Of a stretch of DNA of 12,214 nucleotides, positions 1-6,507 are shown piece after piece (the stretch's first letter is position 1; each line of letters starts with the position of its first letter). The notes beneath the pieces were generated by a model. That model was not told the DNA's origin, made no database searches, and saw nothing but the letters and a program-made list of their open reading frames with translations. Both the position numbers and the translations under genes were made by a program. The stretch spans positions 1 through 12,214 of the forward strand of contig JACQDU010000392.1 of assembly GCA_016200955.1 (NCBI GenBank), in the 5' to 3' direction. Source of the stretch: a bacterium. GTDB lineage: Bacteria > Planctomycetota > J058 > JACQDU01.

Positions 1-747
1 AGGGCCATGCTCGCTCTCATGAAGCGAGGCGCGGTGACGTTCGATTACGGGAACAACATCCGCGCTCACGCGCAGGAAGCGGGAGTGAAGGACGCCTTCG
101 CCTTTCCCGGGTTCGTCCCGGCCTACATAAGGCCGCTGTTCTGCGAGGGGAAGGGCCCCTTCCGCTGGGTCGCTCTCTCGGGAAACCCCGACGACATCAA
201 GAAGACCGACGCTCTCGCGCGGAAGACCTTCCCGAACGACCGGTCCCTCGCGCGCTGGCTCGACCTCGCGGGAGAGAGGATCGCGTTCCAGGGCCTCCCC
301 GCGAGGATCTGCTGGCTCGGCTACGGCGAGCGCGCGAAGCTCGGGCTCGCGATCAACGACCTCGTCGCGAAAGGCGAGCTGGAAGCGCCGATCGCGATCG
401 GGCGCGACCACCTGGACTCCGGCTCCGTGGCTTCTCCAAATAGAGAAACCGAGGCCATGAAGGACGGGAGCGACGCGATCGCCGACTGGCCGCTGCTCAA
501 CGCTCTCGTGAACACGGCCTCGGGGGCGAGCTGGGTCTCGATCCACCACGGAGGCGGCGTCGGGATCGGCTACTCGATCCACGCGGGCCAGGTCGTCGTC
601 TGCGACGGGACGCCCGAGGCCGCTCGCCGCATCGAGCGCGTGCTCACGAACGACCCCGCGACGGGAGTGATCCGCCACGTGGACGCCGGCTACGACGAGG
701 CGCTCGTCGCCGCCCGCTCGCGCGGCGTGAGGGCGCCTCTCGTTTGA
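1..747 (+). CDS. hutU: Urocanate hydratase (urocanase), C-terminal part, truncated by window start
   Basis: Urocanate hydratase converts urocanate to 4-imidazolone-5-propionate in the cytoplasm, the second step of histidine degradation, using tightly bound NAD+. The reading frame is open from base 1, so the start lies outside the window; about 248 codons are visible, somewhat under half of the usual length of about 550 residues. Family landmarks are clear: PLFCEGKGPFRW with the cysteine expected at the active site (codon 142-144), ICWLGYGERAKLG, IGRDHLDSGSVASP, the stretch RETEAMKDGSDAIADWPLLN, SGASWVSIHHGGGVGIGYS, and the C-terminal TNDPATGVIRHVDAGY. No lesion is seen, so the visible part looks functional. 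Its TGA stop overlaps the TTG start of the next gene, suggesting cotranscription. Identity is secure from these motifs; whether other hut genes lie upstream cannot be seen. Confidence 0.96.
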   Translation, partial: RAMLALMKRGAVTFDYGNNIRAHAQEAGVKDAFAFPGFVPAYIRPLFCEGKGPFRWVALSGNPDDIKKTDALARKTFPNDRSLARWLDLAGERIAFQGLPARICWLGYGERAKLGLAINDLVAKGELEAPIAIGRDHLDSGSVASPNRETEAMKDGSDAIADWPLLNALVNTASGASWVSIHHGGGVGIGYSIHAGQVVVCDGTPEAARRIERVLTNDPATGVIRHVDAGYDEALVAARSRGVRAPLV

Positions 748-1729
748 GCTCGCCCGAGCCGGGGCGGCCGCGGCGGGTCCTCAAGAGAGTCGCGATCGCC
801 CTCGCCTTCCTCCTCGGGACCGGCGTCGTGGCTTTCTGGGTCTCGGCGATCTGGGGACGCTCCGTCCTCAACTCGTACGCCGCGGCCTGGAAGCTCGAGC
901 TTGCCGAGGAGCGCGCGCGTCTCGCGGCTCGCCGCCTCCCCGTCCTCTCGGGACAGCCGCTCGAGGAGAACGCCGCTCCTCGCTACACGCGGGCGCTCGC
1001 GGCGCTCGACACGACCGACTACGAGAAGCTCTGGTGGCCGCTCGAGCCGGGCTCTCCTCTCACGCCCGAGCTCTCGCGGCTCCTCGAGAAGCATCGAGCG
1101 GACCTGGCGCCTTTCCTCGAGGCGCTCCGCTGCACGCGCTGCGACTGGGAGACGGCCTGGGAGGAAGGCTACGACGCGCACGTGCCCGACTTCCACGCCT
1201 GCCAGATGATCGCGAGCCTCCTGATCCTCGAGGGCGAGGAGCGCGCCTTCCAGGGAGACGGGCGAGGCGCCGCGAGGAGATACATGGAGGCGATCCGCTT
1301 CGGCGCCGACGTGGGAGCGCCGGGGAACCTCGTCCAGGTCATGGGCGGGATCGCCGAGACGCAGAGAGGGCTCAACGCTCCGTCGCCGCCGAGATCAAGG
1401 AGGCTTCGTCGGCCACGAACCCGATCGCGACGCTCGTCCTCCCGGCGATCGAGAGCGCCCTCAGGAGCGGCGACGCGCTCCTCGCGCGGCAAAGGCTCCT
1501 TCGCTCGGCTCTCGCGATCGAGAAGCTGCGCTCACCCGACGGCCTCTATCCGGCCGAGGTCGAGCTCCCCGTGGATCCGCGGAACCCGCCGGTCCCTCTC
1601 CACTACATGCTCCTCGAGCAAGGCCACGGCTACCGGATCTGGAGCCAGGGCGAGGCGGGAGCGGGCGGCGAGCTCGGAGGCGCGCTCGCGCTGGAGCGGA
1701 GGCCGCCGCCGCTCGCGGGGCCGAAATGA
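744..1729 (+). pseudogene. Membrane-anchored hypothetical protein, interrupted by a -1 frameshift
   Basis: I do not recognise a named family. Translation starts at TTG 744, overlapping the hutU stop (TTGA). The N-terminus is a short basic stretch followed by one membrane segment (about residues 14-36), then a soluble, helical, charged region with a CTRC pair (residues 130-133) and the segment GEERAFQGDGRGAARRYMEA. After GLNA (residue 212) this frame becomes arginine/serine-rich junk. The -1 frame resumes sensible sequence (SVAAEIKEASSATNPIATL) and runs to the TAG at 1727-1729, ending in a region with SALAIEKLRSPDGLYPAEVE and a proline-rich loop before HYMLLEQGHGYRIWS. This end resembles the C-terminus of membrane-anchored proteins common in planctomycetes (from memory). 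The break lies at about 1376-1380 and is explained by loss of one base. It could be a true pseudogene or an assembly/sequencing error; the rest of both frames looks undecayed. The stop lies 9 bp from the convergent CAP gene. Confidence 0.72.
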
Positions 1730-1738
1730 GGTCGAGGG

Positions 1739-3079
1739 TCAGGATCCCGTCTTGAACGTGACGACCTTCGTCGTCGGCTTCCCGTTGATCTCGAACTTGA
1801 AGGTCGCCTTGTAGGTCGTGCCGCCGTCGAGCGGAGCCTTCGGGATCAAGCAGATCGTCTTGAACTGCTCGAAGCTGCTCGCGGGCTTCGAGGGAGAGGA
1901 GAAGTGGCAGTCCACGCGCTTCCCCGACTCCATCTCGAGCACGGCCTCGGCGTTCTCGGGCGTGCCCTCGCCGAAGCTCGTGAGCGTCACGGGGAGCCCG
2001 GCGTTCTTGTCGCCCGCCGGGAGAGGATCGGGCAGCTCGTTGTAGATGTGAGTCGCCGCGCCCGAGCCCTTGTCCGGCGGGTAGGAGACGAGCCCCGTCG
2101 CGCTCCCGCTCCTCCCGGATTTCGCGTCGAGGAGGAGGACGAGCTGCCCGTCCTGGTAAGTCCCGGACCCGATCCCGATCTTCGAGAGCGCCGGGTCGAG
2201 GAGAGGGATCCGGTGGTAGAAGCTCCGCATCCACCGGTCCACCGACTCCGCGGCTCCGGCGTGCCAGGCGATCACGCCGTTCGTGGCCGCGGACGCCCCG
2301 GCGTCCGAGGCTCCCGGGAGGGTCGAGTCCTCCTTGTGCACCTTGAGGCCCGAGTTCGCGGGCGTGATGTTGTTCTTCGTGAGGTAAGTGACGTGAGCGG
2401 CGCAGCCCTCGCTCAGCTTGTCGTCGAGCGTGACCTCGCAGAGACCGGCGGCCTTCCTGTAAGCGTTCAGGCGCTCGAGGCCCGCTTTCGGGTCGGTGTT
2501 GTTCCCACCGCCTCCGCCGCCTCCGCCGCCGCCTCCTCCGCCGCCTCCGCGCCCGCCTCCGCCGCGCGGGCCCATGGGGCGGCCCTTGTCGGGCTGGGGG
2601 TCCGGCGGAGTCGACGGCCCGGCCTTGGGCGCGGCCGCTCCGCACTTCTCGCAGGCCTCGATGCGGGCCTTCACGTCCGCCAGCTCGGCCGTGAGCGACT
2701 TCTTCTCGCAGAAGGAGACGACCTCCTCGTAGCCCTTCTTGTAGCGCGCGATGGCGTCGACGATCTCCGCCTCCGTCGCGGCGTCGGTCCCGGAGCTCGG
2801 CGACGCGGCGATCCGGTCGAGAAGGGCTCCCGCTTCCTTCGCCTGGAGCGCGGAGCCGACGACGCAGACATGGAGCGCGAGGACCTTCGCGCGGTCGCCG
2901 CACTTCTTCCGCTCGAGCGTCTTCGCGAAGGCGAGGAACCCGCCGGCGACGCGGTCGTCGGCGCTCTTCCGGTGCCCGAGGTACTGCTTGTCGAGCTCCT
3001 CGTCCCCCGCGAGGAGGCCGGTCGAGGAGGCGAGGACGGCGACGACGGCGGTCGCGGCCACGAGAGCGGAACGATCCAT
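1739..3079 (-). CDS. Secreted CAP-domain (SCP/PR-1-like) protein with poly-glycine linker and C-terminal Ig-like region
   Basis: 446 residues starting at ATG 3079, chosen because GGGGGAGG lies 5 nt upstream and a signal peptide follows at once (about 1-25, hydrophobic, ending GLLAG). Residues 26-150 are a helical, cysteine-containing region (C60, C72, C124, C143, C146). Residues 151-194 are a Pro/Gly linker with GGGG-R and then 15 consecutive glycines (178-192). The CAP domain spans about 197-325: LERLNAYRKAAGLCEVTLDD, a GCAAHVTYL helix with H229, and DRWMRSFYHRIPLLDP, a signature I associate with bacterial CAP proteins. A C-terminal region (about 330-446, SYPPDKGSG to LIPKAPLDGGTTYKATFKF) fits an Ig-like fold. 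CAP proteins are secreted; their bacterial roles are mostly unknown. It is the last gene of a minus-strand cluster, 203 bp after the pseudo-protease, and has its own striking leader hairpin. Convergent with the upstream hypothetical gene. Confidence 0.9.
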   Translation of the reverse strand: MDRSALVAATAVVAVLASSTGLLAGDEELDKQYLGHRKSADDRVAGGFLAFAKTLERKKCGDRAKVLALHVCVVGSALQAKEAGALLDRIAASPSSGTDAATEAEIVDAIARYKKGYEEVVSFCEKKSLTAELADVKARIEACEKCGAAAPKAGPSTPPDPQPDKGRPMGPRGGGGRGGGGGGGGGGGGGGGNNTDPKAGLERLNAYRKAAGLCEVTLDDKLSEGCAAHVTYLTKNNITPANSGLKVHKEDSTLPGASDAGASAATNGVIAWHAGAAESVDRWMRSFYHRIPLLDPALSKIGIGSGTYQDGQLVLLLDAKSGRSGSATGLVSYPPDKGSGAATHIYNELPDPLPAGDKNAGLPVTLTSFGEGTPENAEAVLEMESGKRVDCHFSSPSKPASSFEQFKTICLIPKAPLDGGTTYKATFKFEINGKPTTKVVTFKTGS

Positions 3080-3084
3080 GCACG

Positions 3085-3123
3085 CCTCCCCCGGATCGAC
3101 AACCATCGATATACCGGGGGAGG
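3085..3123 (-). promoter_or_regulatory. Perfect inverted repeat/hairpin that contains the CAP gene Shine-Dalgarno
   Basis: On the minus strand the leader reads CCTCCCCCGG, then TAT, ATCGA, a 6-nt loop TGGTTG, TCGAT, and CCGGGGGAGG, followed by CGTGC and the ATG. The outer 10-bp arms (3114-3123 and 3085-3094) are perfectly complementary, and the inner 5-bp arms (3106-3110 and 3095-3099) extend the stem across a 3-nt bulge. The 3' arm is the ribosome binding site (GGAGG, 5 nt from ATG). If transcribed whole, the SD would be locked in a 15-bp stem, as in translational switches or thermometers. Alternatively it is a DNA operator, since the arms flank a possible -10 (see the promoter entry). The symmetry is seen directly; the function is inferred. 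Confidence 0.7.
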
Positions 3124-3136
3124 CCGCGTGTTTCCA
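3108..3136 (-). promoter_or_regulatory. Candidate sigma-70-like promoter of the CAP gene, overlapping the inverted repeat
   Basis: On the minus strand TGGAAA (3131-3136) stands 17 bp upstream of TATATC (3108-3113), a 4/6 match to each consensus hexamer with ideal spacing in an otherwise GC-rich stretch. Transcription would then start near 3101, inside the inverted repeat, leaving a leader of about 22 nt that lacks the 5' arm. In that case the 10-bp arms would act as an operator around the -10 rather than as an RNA hairpin. A start farther upstream would give the opposite result. Weak evidence; hexamers chosen by eye. Confidence 0.3.
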
Positions 3137-3180
3137 GGTGCCAGGGCCTCGTGCATCAAGAAGAGGAGTGTGGCCAGGGA

Positions 3181-3260
3181 ACGCAAGGACGCAGAGACGC
3201 AAAGACGCCAAGGGGTTCGAGGCAGCCCTCCGCGCCTTCGCGACTTTGCGCCTTCGCGTT
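3181..3260. repeat. Imperfect inverted repeat built of 8-bp units (ACGCAAAG-like)
   Basis: The left arm (3181-3212) is four tandem 8-mers: ACGCAAGG, ACGCAGAG, ACGCAAAG, ACGCCAAG. After a 16-nt spacer the right arm (3229-3260) is four 8-mers, TCCGCGCC, TTCGCGAC, TTTGCGCC, TTCGCGTT, whose reverse complement matches the left arm at roughly three quarters of positions, with the CGC core of every unit aligned. It lies between the pseudo-protease stop and the CAP gene, so it could end the upstream transcript, stabilise mRNA, or be an interspersed intergenic repeat. Repeats with an 'acgcaaagacgc' core recur between genes in several environmental phyla (from memory). No T-run follows, so a classic intrinsic terminator is not supported. 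Confidence 0.65.
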
Positions 3261-3282
3261 TCCGGTCGAGGTCGGAGCGTCG

Positions 3283-4215
3283 CTAGAAGTCGCCCGTCTT
3301 CTTCTCGCCGTCGGGCTTCTTCTCGCCGTCGGGCTTCTTCTCGTCCGGCTTCTTGCCGTCCTTCTTGGGCTCTTCCTTGGAGTCGTCCTTCTTCTTCTCG
3401 GGAGCCTTCGCGGCCTTGGCCTGCTTCGCGAGCTCCATGACATCGTTCACGGGGCGGAGGACGACGACCGAGTCGCCGCGAGCGCGGAAGCCGCTGGCGG
3501 CGCCGGTCTCCGCGGCCTTCTTCGTGACGAAGACGCCGAGGGGAGAGCCGTCCTGGCCGAAGGCGACGCAGCCCGTCTGCGAGACCTCGTCGTCGCAGAC
3601 GTAGAAGGTGCGCGGGCCCTTGACGACCGACTTCACGGTTCCCGTCGTGAGAGAGATCGCGCGGTTCGCGGCGCGGCCGAGGCGCCCGACGACGAAGACC
3701 TCGTCCAGGGCCTGGAGCCCGCCTTCGCGGAGCTTGAGCTCGACGAAGTCGATCTTCGTCACCTCGCGCGGACGAATGAAGGCGAGGTCGAGGTCCGCGT
3801 CCTTGAGCACCACCTCGGCCTCGACCTCGGTGCCGTCGTCGAGGACGAGCGCGGTCTCGGTGACCTCGGTCTCGGACCTCATGCCCTCGCCGCCACCGCC
3901 TCCGCCACCGCCACCGCCGCCTCCGCCGCCGCCCGGACGGCGCCCGCCGCCGCCCCGGAACTGGAGCTGGGGCTCGAGCGCCGAGGCCGAGACGACGGTC
4001 AGGCCCGAGGCGTCGATGCACGTCCCGGTGATCTCGAGCTTCACTTCCTGCTCGCGGCTCCCGAAGCTCACCTTCAAGACGAGCTTCGCCGTGAGGATCG
4101 CCTTCTGGTTCTTCGCCGCCACGCTCCGCGCGGTGGCCTTGAGGTCGTCCGCGCTCGCAGGGAGCGCGAGCCCCAGGGCCGCGACGGCGGCGAGGGCAAC
4201 GTGAGCACGTCTCAT
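3283..4215 (-). CDS. Secreted trypsin/HtrA-like pseudo-protease with Gly15 loop and Lys-rich tail
   Basis: 310 residues starting at ATG 4215, with purine-rich AGAAGG just upstream and a signal peptide at 1-22 (ALPASA-DD). The core (about 24-260) follows the chymotrypsin-like pattern of HtrA: TGTCIDASGLTVVSASAL matches the strand that normally reads 'D..G.VVTN.HV', KDADLDLAFI matches the Asp strand, and QTGCVAFGQDGSPLGV matches 'GNSGGPLV...DG..IGV'. By this alignment only Asp (D143) is kept; His is replaced by S78 and Ser by T214, so it should not cleave peptides in the usual way. A loop holds 15 glycines (95-109). No PDZ domain is present. The tail (about 262-310) is Lys/Glu/Asp/Pro-rich with PDGEKK repeats. 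It lies 15 bp after the intact four-PDZ protease, so the two are probably cotranscribed. The fold assignment is good; a role as adaptor, decoy or binder is inference. Confidence 0.8.
   Translation of the reverse strand: MRRAHVALAAVAALGLALPASADDLKATARSVAAKNQKAILTAKLVLKVSFGSREQEVKLEITGTCIDASGLTVVSASALEPQLQFRGGGGRRPGGGGGGGGGGGGGGGEGMRSETEVTETALVLDDGTEVEAEVVLKDADLDLAFIRPREVTKIDFVELKLREGGLQALDEVFVVGRLGRAANRAISLTTGTVKSVVKGPRTFYVCDDEVSQTGCVAFGQDGSPLGVFVTKKAAETGAASGFRARGDSVVVLRPVNDVMELAKQAKAAKAPEKKKDDSKEEPKKDGKKPDEKKPDGEKKPDGEKKTGDF
3299..3334 (-). repeat. Two perfect 18-bp tandem repeats in the pseudo-protease tail
   Basis: TTCTTCTCGCCGTCGGGC occurs twice head to tail on the plus strand (3299-3316, 3317-3334), followed by a shortened, diverged copy. 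In the protein this gives the PDGEKK repeats of the lysine-rich C-terminus. The repeat length is a multiple of three, so copy-number change would keep the frame. Confidence 0.85.
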
Positions 4216-4230
4216 GGTCCTTCTTCCCTT

Positions 4231-6315
4231 CTACTTCTTGTCCGTCGCCGCGATCGGCCACGTCGGCTCGATCTCGACGAAGACGGTGTGGATTCCGCGC
4301 TTGACGAGGAAGACGATCGTCCTCGGGCGCTTCTCGTGGATCGATTCGAGGAGCGGGATCGCGTCCTCGACCTTGCTCACGGGACGGCCGTCGATCGCCT
4401 GGAGGAGGTCGCCCGCGTGAATGCCGGCGAAGGCCGCCCAGCCGCCGCTCTCGAGGCCCGAGACGAGGGCTCCCGGCTCCTCTTTCTTCCAGCGGTTCCT
4501 CACACGGTCCCAGAAAGAGAGGTCGCGGAGCTTGAGCTCGAGCACGGCGTCCTCGTGCTCCTTGAGCTCGCGCTCGGGCCTGGGCGCCTCCTCGAGGGCG
4601 ACCTGGAGAGCGAGCTTCTCGGAGCCGCGGATCACGGTGAGCTCCGCCTTCGCGCCCGGCTTGTAGCCCCGGATGATCTCGTTGAAGACGTCGGCGTCGT
4701 GCTGCTCCGAGGCCTCGACGAGCTTCCCGTCCACGTGAGTCACGATGTCGCCGACCTTGAGGCCGCCAAGGGCGGCGGTCGTCTCCGGGTAGACCTGGGA
4801 GACGCGCACGCCCTTCTTCCCCTTGAGGCCGAGCGCGCTCGCGAGCTTCTTCGAGAGGACCTGCGTCTCGATCCCGAGCCACGGCTTCCTCGCCTCGGGA
4901 GTCGGCTCCATGGGCTTCCGCGCGCCGACCTCGACCAGCGTGAGGAGGCGCAGCGTGCCTCTCTCGTAGGTCACGAGAGTCGGGATCGGGTCGGTCTTTC
5001 CTTCCTGCAACGAGGCCGTCGTGAGAGAGAACGACTCGAGGCCCTCGATCGTCTTCCCGCCCACGTCCACGATCACGTCGCCCGCGTGGATCGGGGGCTG
5101 GGCCTGATCGCACGGGCCGCCTTGCCTCACGCTGCCCACGAGGATCCCGCGCTTGTCGCCGCGCCGCTGCTCCTTCGCCTCGAAGGTCGTGAGCTCGCGC
5201 ACGGTCGCGCCCCAGGCGCGCGCCTCGGTCTCCTTGCCCTCGACGTCGTCCCTCGACTCCGGCTTGACCGCGAGCGTGAGCTCCTCGCCGCCGCGCCTCA
5301 CCTTGAGGACGACGTCTTTCCCGACGGGCTCCGCGAGGAGGCGCATGTTGACCTCGGGCAGCTCCTCCCGGAAGACGACGTGCACGGGAGAGTCGTCGAT
5401 CGCGAGGACGATGTCCCCGGGCTTCAACCCCGCGACCTCGGCGGGCGAGCCCGGCGTGACGCTCCCGACGAGCGCTCCCCGCGCGAGCGGCTTCACGTCG
5501 TTCTTGAGGAGAGGCTGGAGGTCCACGCCGATCCAGGCTCGGCGGACCTTCCCGTGCTCGATCAGCTCCTTGGAGACGGCGTTCGCGATCTCGCTCGGGA
5601 TCGCTCCGGCCATGGTGCCGATCCCGATCTCGTTGATCCCTATGATCTCGCCTTCGAGGTTCACGAGAGGACCGCCCGAGTTCCCGGGCTGGATCGTCGC
5701 GTCGTGGCCGATCCACTTGACGATCGAGCCCACGTCTTCTCCGTCGAGGATGAAAGGCGAGCCGCGCACGAAGCGCGGCATCATCATCTCTTTGTTCGCG
5801 ACGGTCCCTCGCGTGACCGAGTGCGAGAGCGCGCGCGGGCAGCCGATGGCGAGCACCGTGTCGCCGACCTTGAGGAGCTCCGAGCGGCCGAACTTCGCGA
5901 CCGGCAGCGCGGGCGAGCCCGCGGGCCTCGCCGAGAGGTCGAGCTTCACGACCGCTATGTCCGCGAGAGCGTCCGTCCCCACGAGCTTCGCGTCGAGCTC
6001 CTCCTTCGAGGAGAGGATCACGCGGATCACCGCGGCTTTCCCGGCGACGTGGTGGTTCGTGACGACGTAACCGTCGGGCGAGATGATCGCGCCGGAGCCC
6101 GCGCCTTCCTGTTTCCTCTCGTGGCCGCCTTCGTGCGCGAGCGACAGCACGTGGATCTGGACGAGCGCCGGATACACGCGCTCGATCGCTCGCTGGAGCG
6201 GGGACCCGGCGGGGCCTTCTCGCCTCGAGTCGTCCGCCCGGAGCAGCGCCGCGCCTGCGAGCGCTCCGAGCGACAGACCGACTCCCACCAGCACCCGCGC
6301 GCGGGCTCGAACCAT
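4231..6315 (-). CDS. HtrA/Deg-family serine protease with intact triad and about four PDZ-like domains
   Basis: 694 residues from ATG 6315. This start is preferred over the in-frame ATG at 6342 because AGAGGAG lies 7-8 nt upstream and the signal sequence (residues 1-27, VLVGVGLSLGALAGAALLRA) begins there. The protease domain (about 38-255) has GAGSGAIISPDGYVVTNHHV with catalytic H89, DALADIAVVKL with D119, and ATIQPGNSGGPLVNLEG with S213, the full Deg triad. Four PDZ-like regions follow: about 262-350 (GALVGSVTPGSPAEVAGLKP), 380-465 (GILVGSVRQGGP, HAGDVIVDVGGKTI), 478-575 (GVRVSQVYPETTAALGGLKV) and 612-685 (GALVSGLESGGW, HAGDLLQAIDGRPV). Typical HtrA proteins have one or two PDZ domains and about 350-500 residues, so this one is long. 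It likely degrades or chaperones envelope proteins. It is first in the minus-strand cluster, 15 bp before the pseudo-protease. The protease call is secure; the exact PDZ count is less so, the second being the weakest. Confidence 0.93.
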   Translation of the reverse strand: MVRARARVLVGVGLSLGALAGAALLRADDSRREGPAGSPLQRAIERVYPALVQIHVLSLAHEGGHERKQEGAGSGAIISPDGYVVTNHHVAGKAAVIRVILSSKEELDAKLVGTDALADIAVVKLDLSARPAGSPALPVAKFGRSELLKVGDTVLAIGCPRALSHSVTRGTVANKEMMMPRFVRGSPFILDGEDVGSIVKWIGHDATIQPGNSGGPLVNLEGEIIGINEIGIGTMAGAIPSEIANAVSKELIEHGKVRRAWIGVDLQPLLKNDVKPLARGALVGSVTPGSPAEVAGLKPGDIVLAIDDSPVHVVFREELPEVNMRLLAEPVGKDVVLKVRRGGEELTLAVKPESRDDVEGKETEARAWGATVRELTTFEAKEQRRGDKRGILVGSVRQGGPCDQAQPPIHAGDVIVDVGGKTIEGLESFSLTTASLQEGKTDPIPTLVTYERGTLRLLTLVEVGARKPMEPTPEARKPWLGIETQVLSKKLASALGLKGKKGVRVSQVYPETTAALGGLKVGDIVTHVDGKLVEASEQHDADVFNEIIRGYKPGAKAELTVIRGSEKLALQVALEEAPRPERELKEHEDAVLELKLRDLSFWDRVRNRWKKEEPGALVSGLESGGWAAFAGIHAGDLLQAIDGRPVSKVEDAIPLLESIHEKRPRTIVFLVKRGIHTVFVEIEPTWPIAATDKK

Positions 6316-6340
6316 GGCTGCTCTCCTCTGAAGGCGGCGC

Positions 6341-6346
6341 ATTCTA
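6341..6346 (-). promoter_or_regulatory. Possible -10 element of the protease cluster
   Basis: TAGAAT on the minus strand, one mismatch from TATAAT, lies 26 bp before the ATG, in a short A/T-richer patch between the repeat array and the SD. The place for a -35 box falls inside the GC hairpin of the repeat unit and shows no match, so this is a weak call. If it is used, the repeat element forms the upstream edge of the promoter. Confidence 0.25.
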
Positions 6347-6348
6347 CC

Positions 6349-6507
6349 TCACCATCTGCGGGGGGCTGCGCCCCCCGCATTCCCCCCTGCTCGGCCCAGG
6401 GGCGAGCCGCGACGCGTCACTGCGTGCCGCGGCGCCTCTCGCCACGGGCCTGCGCTTCGTGCGAGTCACGTGGTCGATCCTCACCTGGGCCAGCTTCCGC
6501 GCGTGAT
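6349..6507. repeat. 159-bp repeat, unit A, with 9-bp GC hairpin
   Basis: First of two tandem units. It begins TCACCATCTGCGGGGGGC and continues as a hairpin-forming stretch, then a body with CCACGGGCCTGCGCTTCGTG and CACCTGGGCCAGCTTCCGC. Compared with unit B over about 152 bp I count four substitutions and one single-base gap, so the two are about 97% identical. No plausible protein or RNA gene is seen in the body; frames crossing it are Arg/Pro-rich shadows. It is the gene-free region between the four-PDZ protease and the FHA gene. Confidence 0.9.
6358..6378. terminator. Perfect 9-bp GC hairpin of unit A; possible stem without T-run
   Basis: GCGGGGGGC, loop TGC, GCCCCCCGC. The same hairpin recurs in unit B at 6517-6537. 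The stem is all G/C, very stable and symmetric, so it could block transcription in either direction, but no T-tract follows on either strand. It lies 43 bp upstream of the protease ATG and more than 300 bp downstream of the FHA gene stop. Called a terminator only as the nearest category; it may simply be part of the repeat's fold. Confidence 0.35.

Noticed and set aside
744..1814. Reading the hypothetical gene through to 1814 as one intact 356-residue protein
   Set aside because: After residue 212 this frame becomes Arg/Ser low-complexity and overlaps the end of the CAP gene, while the -1 frame continues protein-like sequence with a natural stop at 1729.
2496..2732. Small plus-strand frame beginning with a poly-proline run
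   Set aside because: The proline run is the complement of the CAP protein's poly-glycine codons; no RBS or other protein-like feature.
1739..5716. A 1325-residue minus-strand open frame spanning the CAP gene and running antisense-in-frame through the pseudo-protease and protease genes
   Set aside because: Only its last 446 residues, from ATG 3079, make sense as a protein with SD and signal peptide; the rest is Arg/Gly/Asp-rich and lies in the wrong frame of two well-supported genes.
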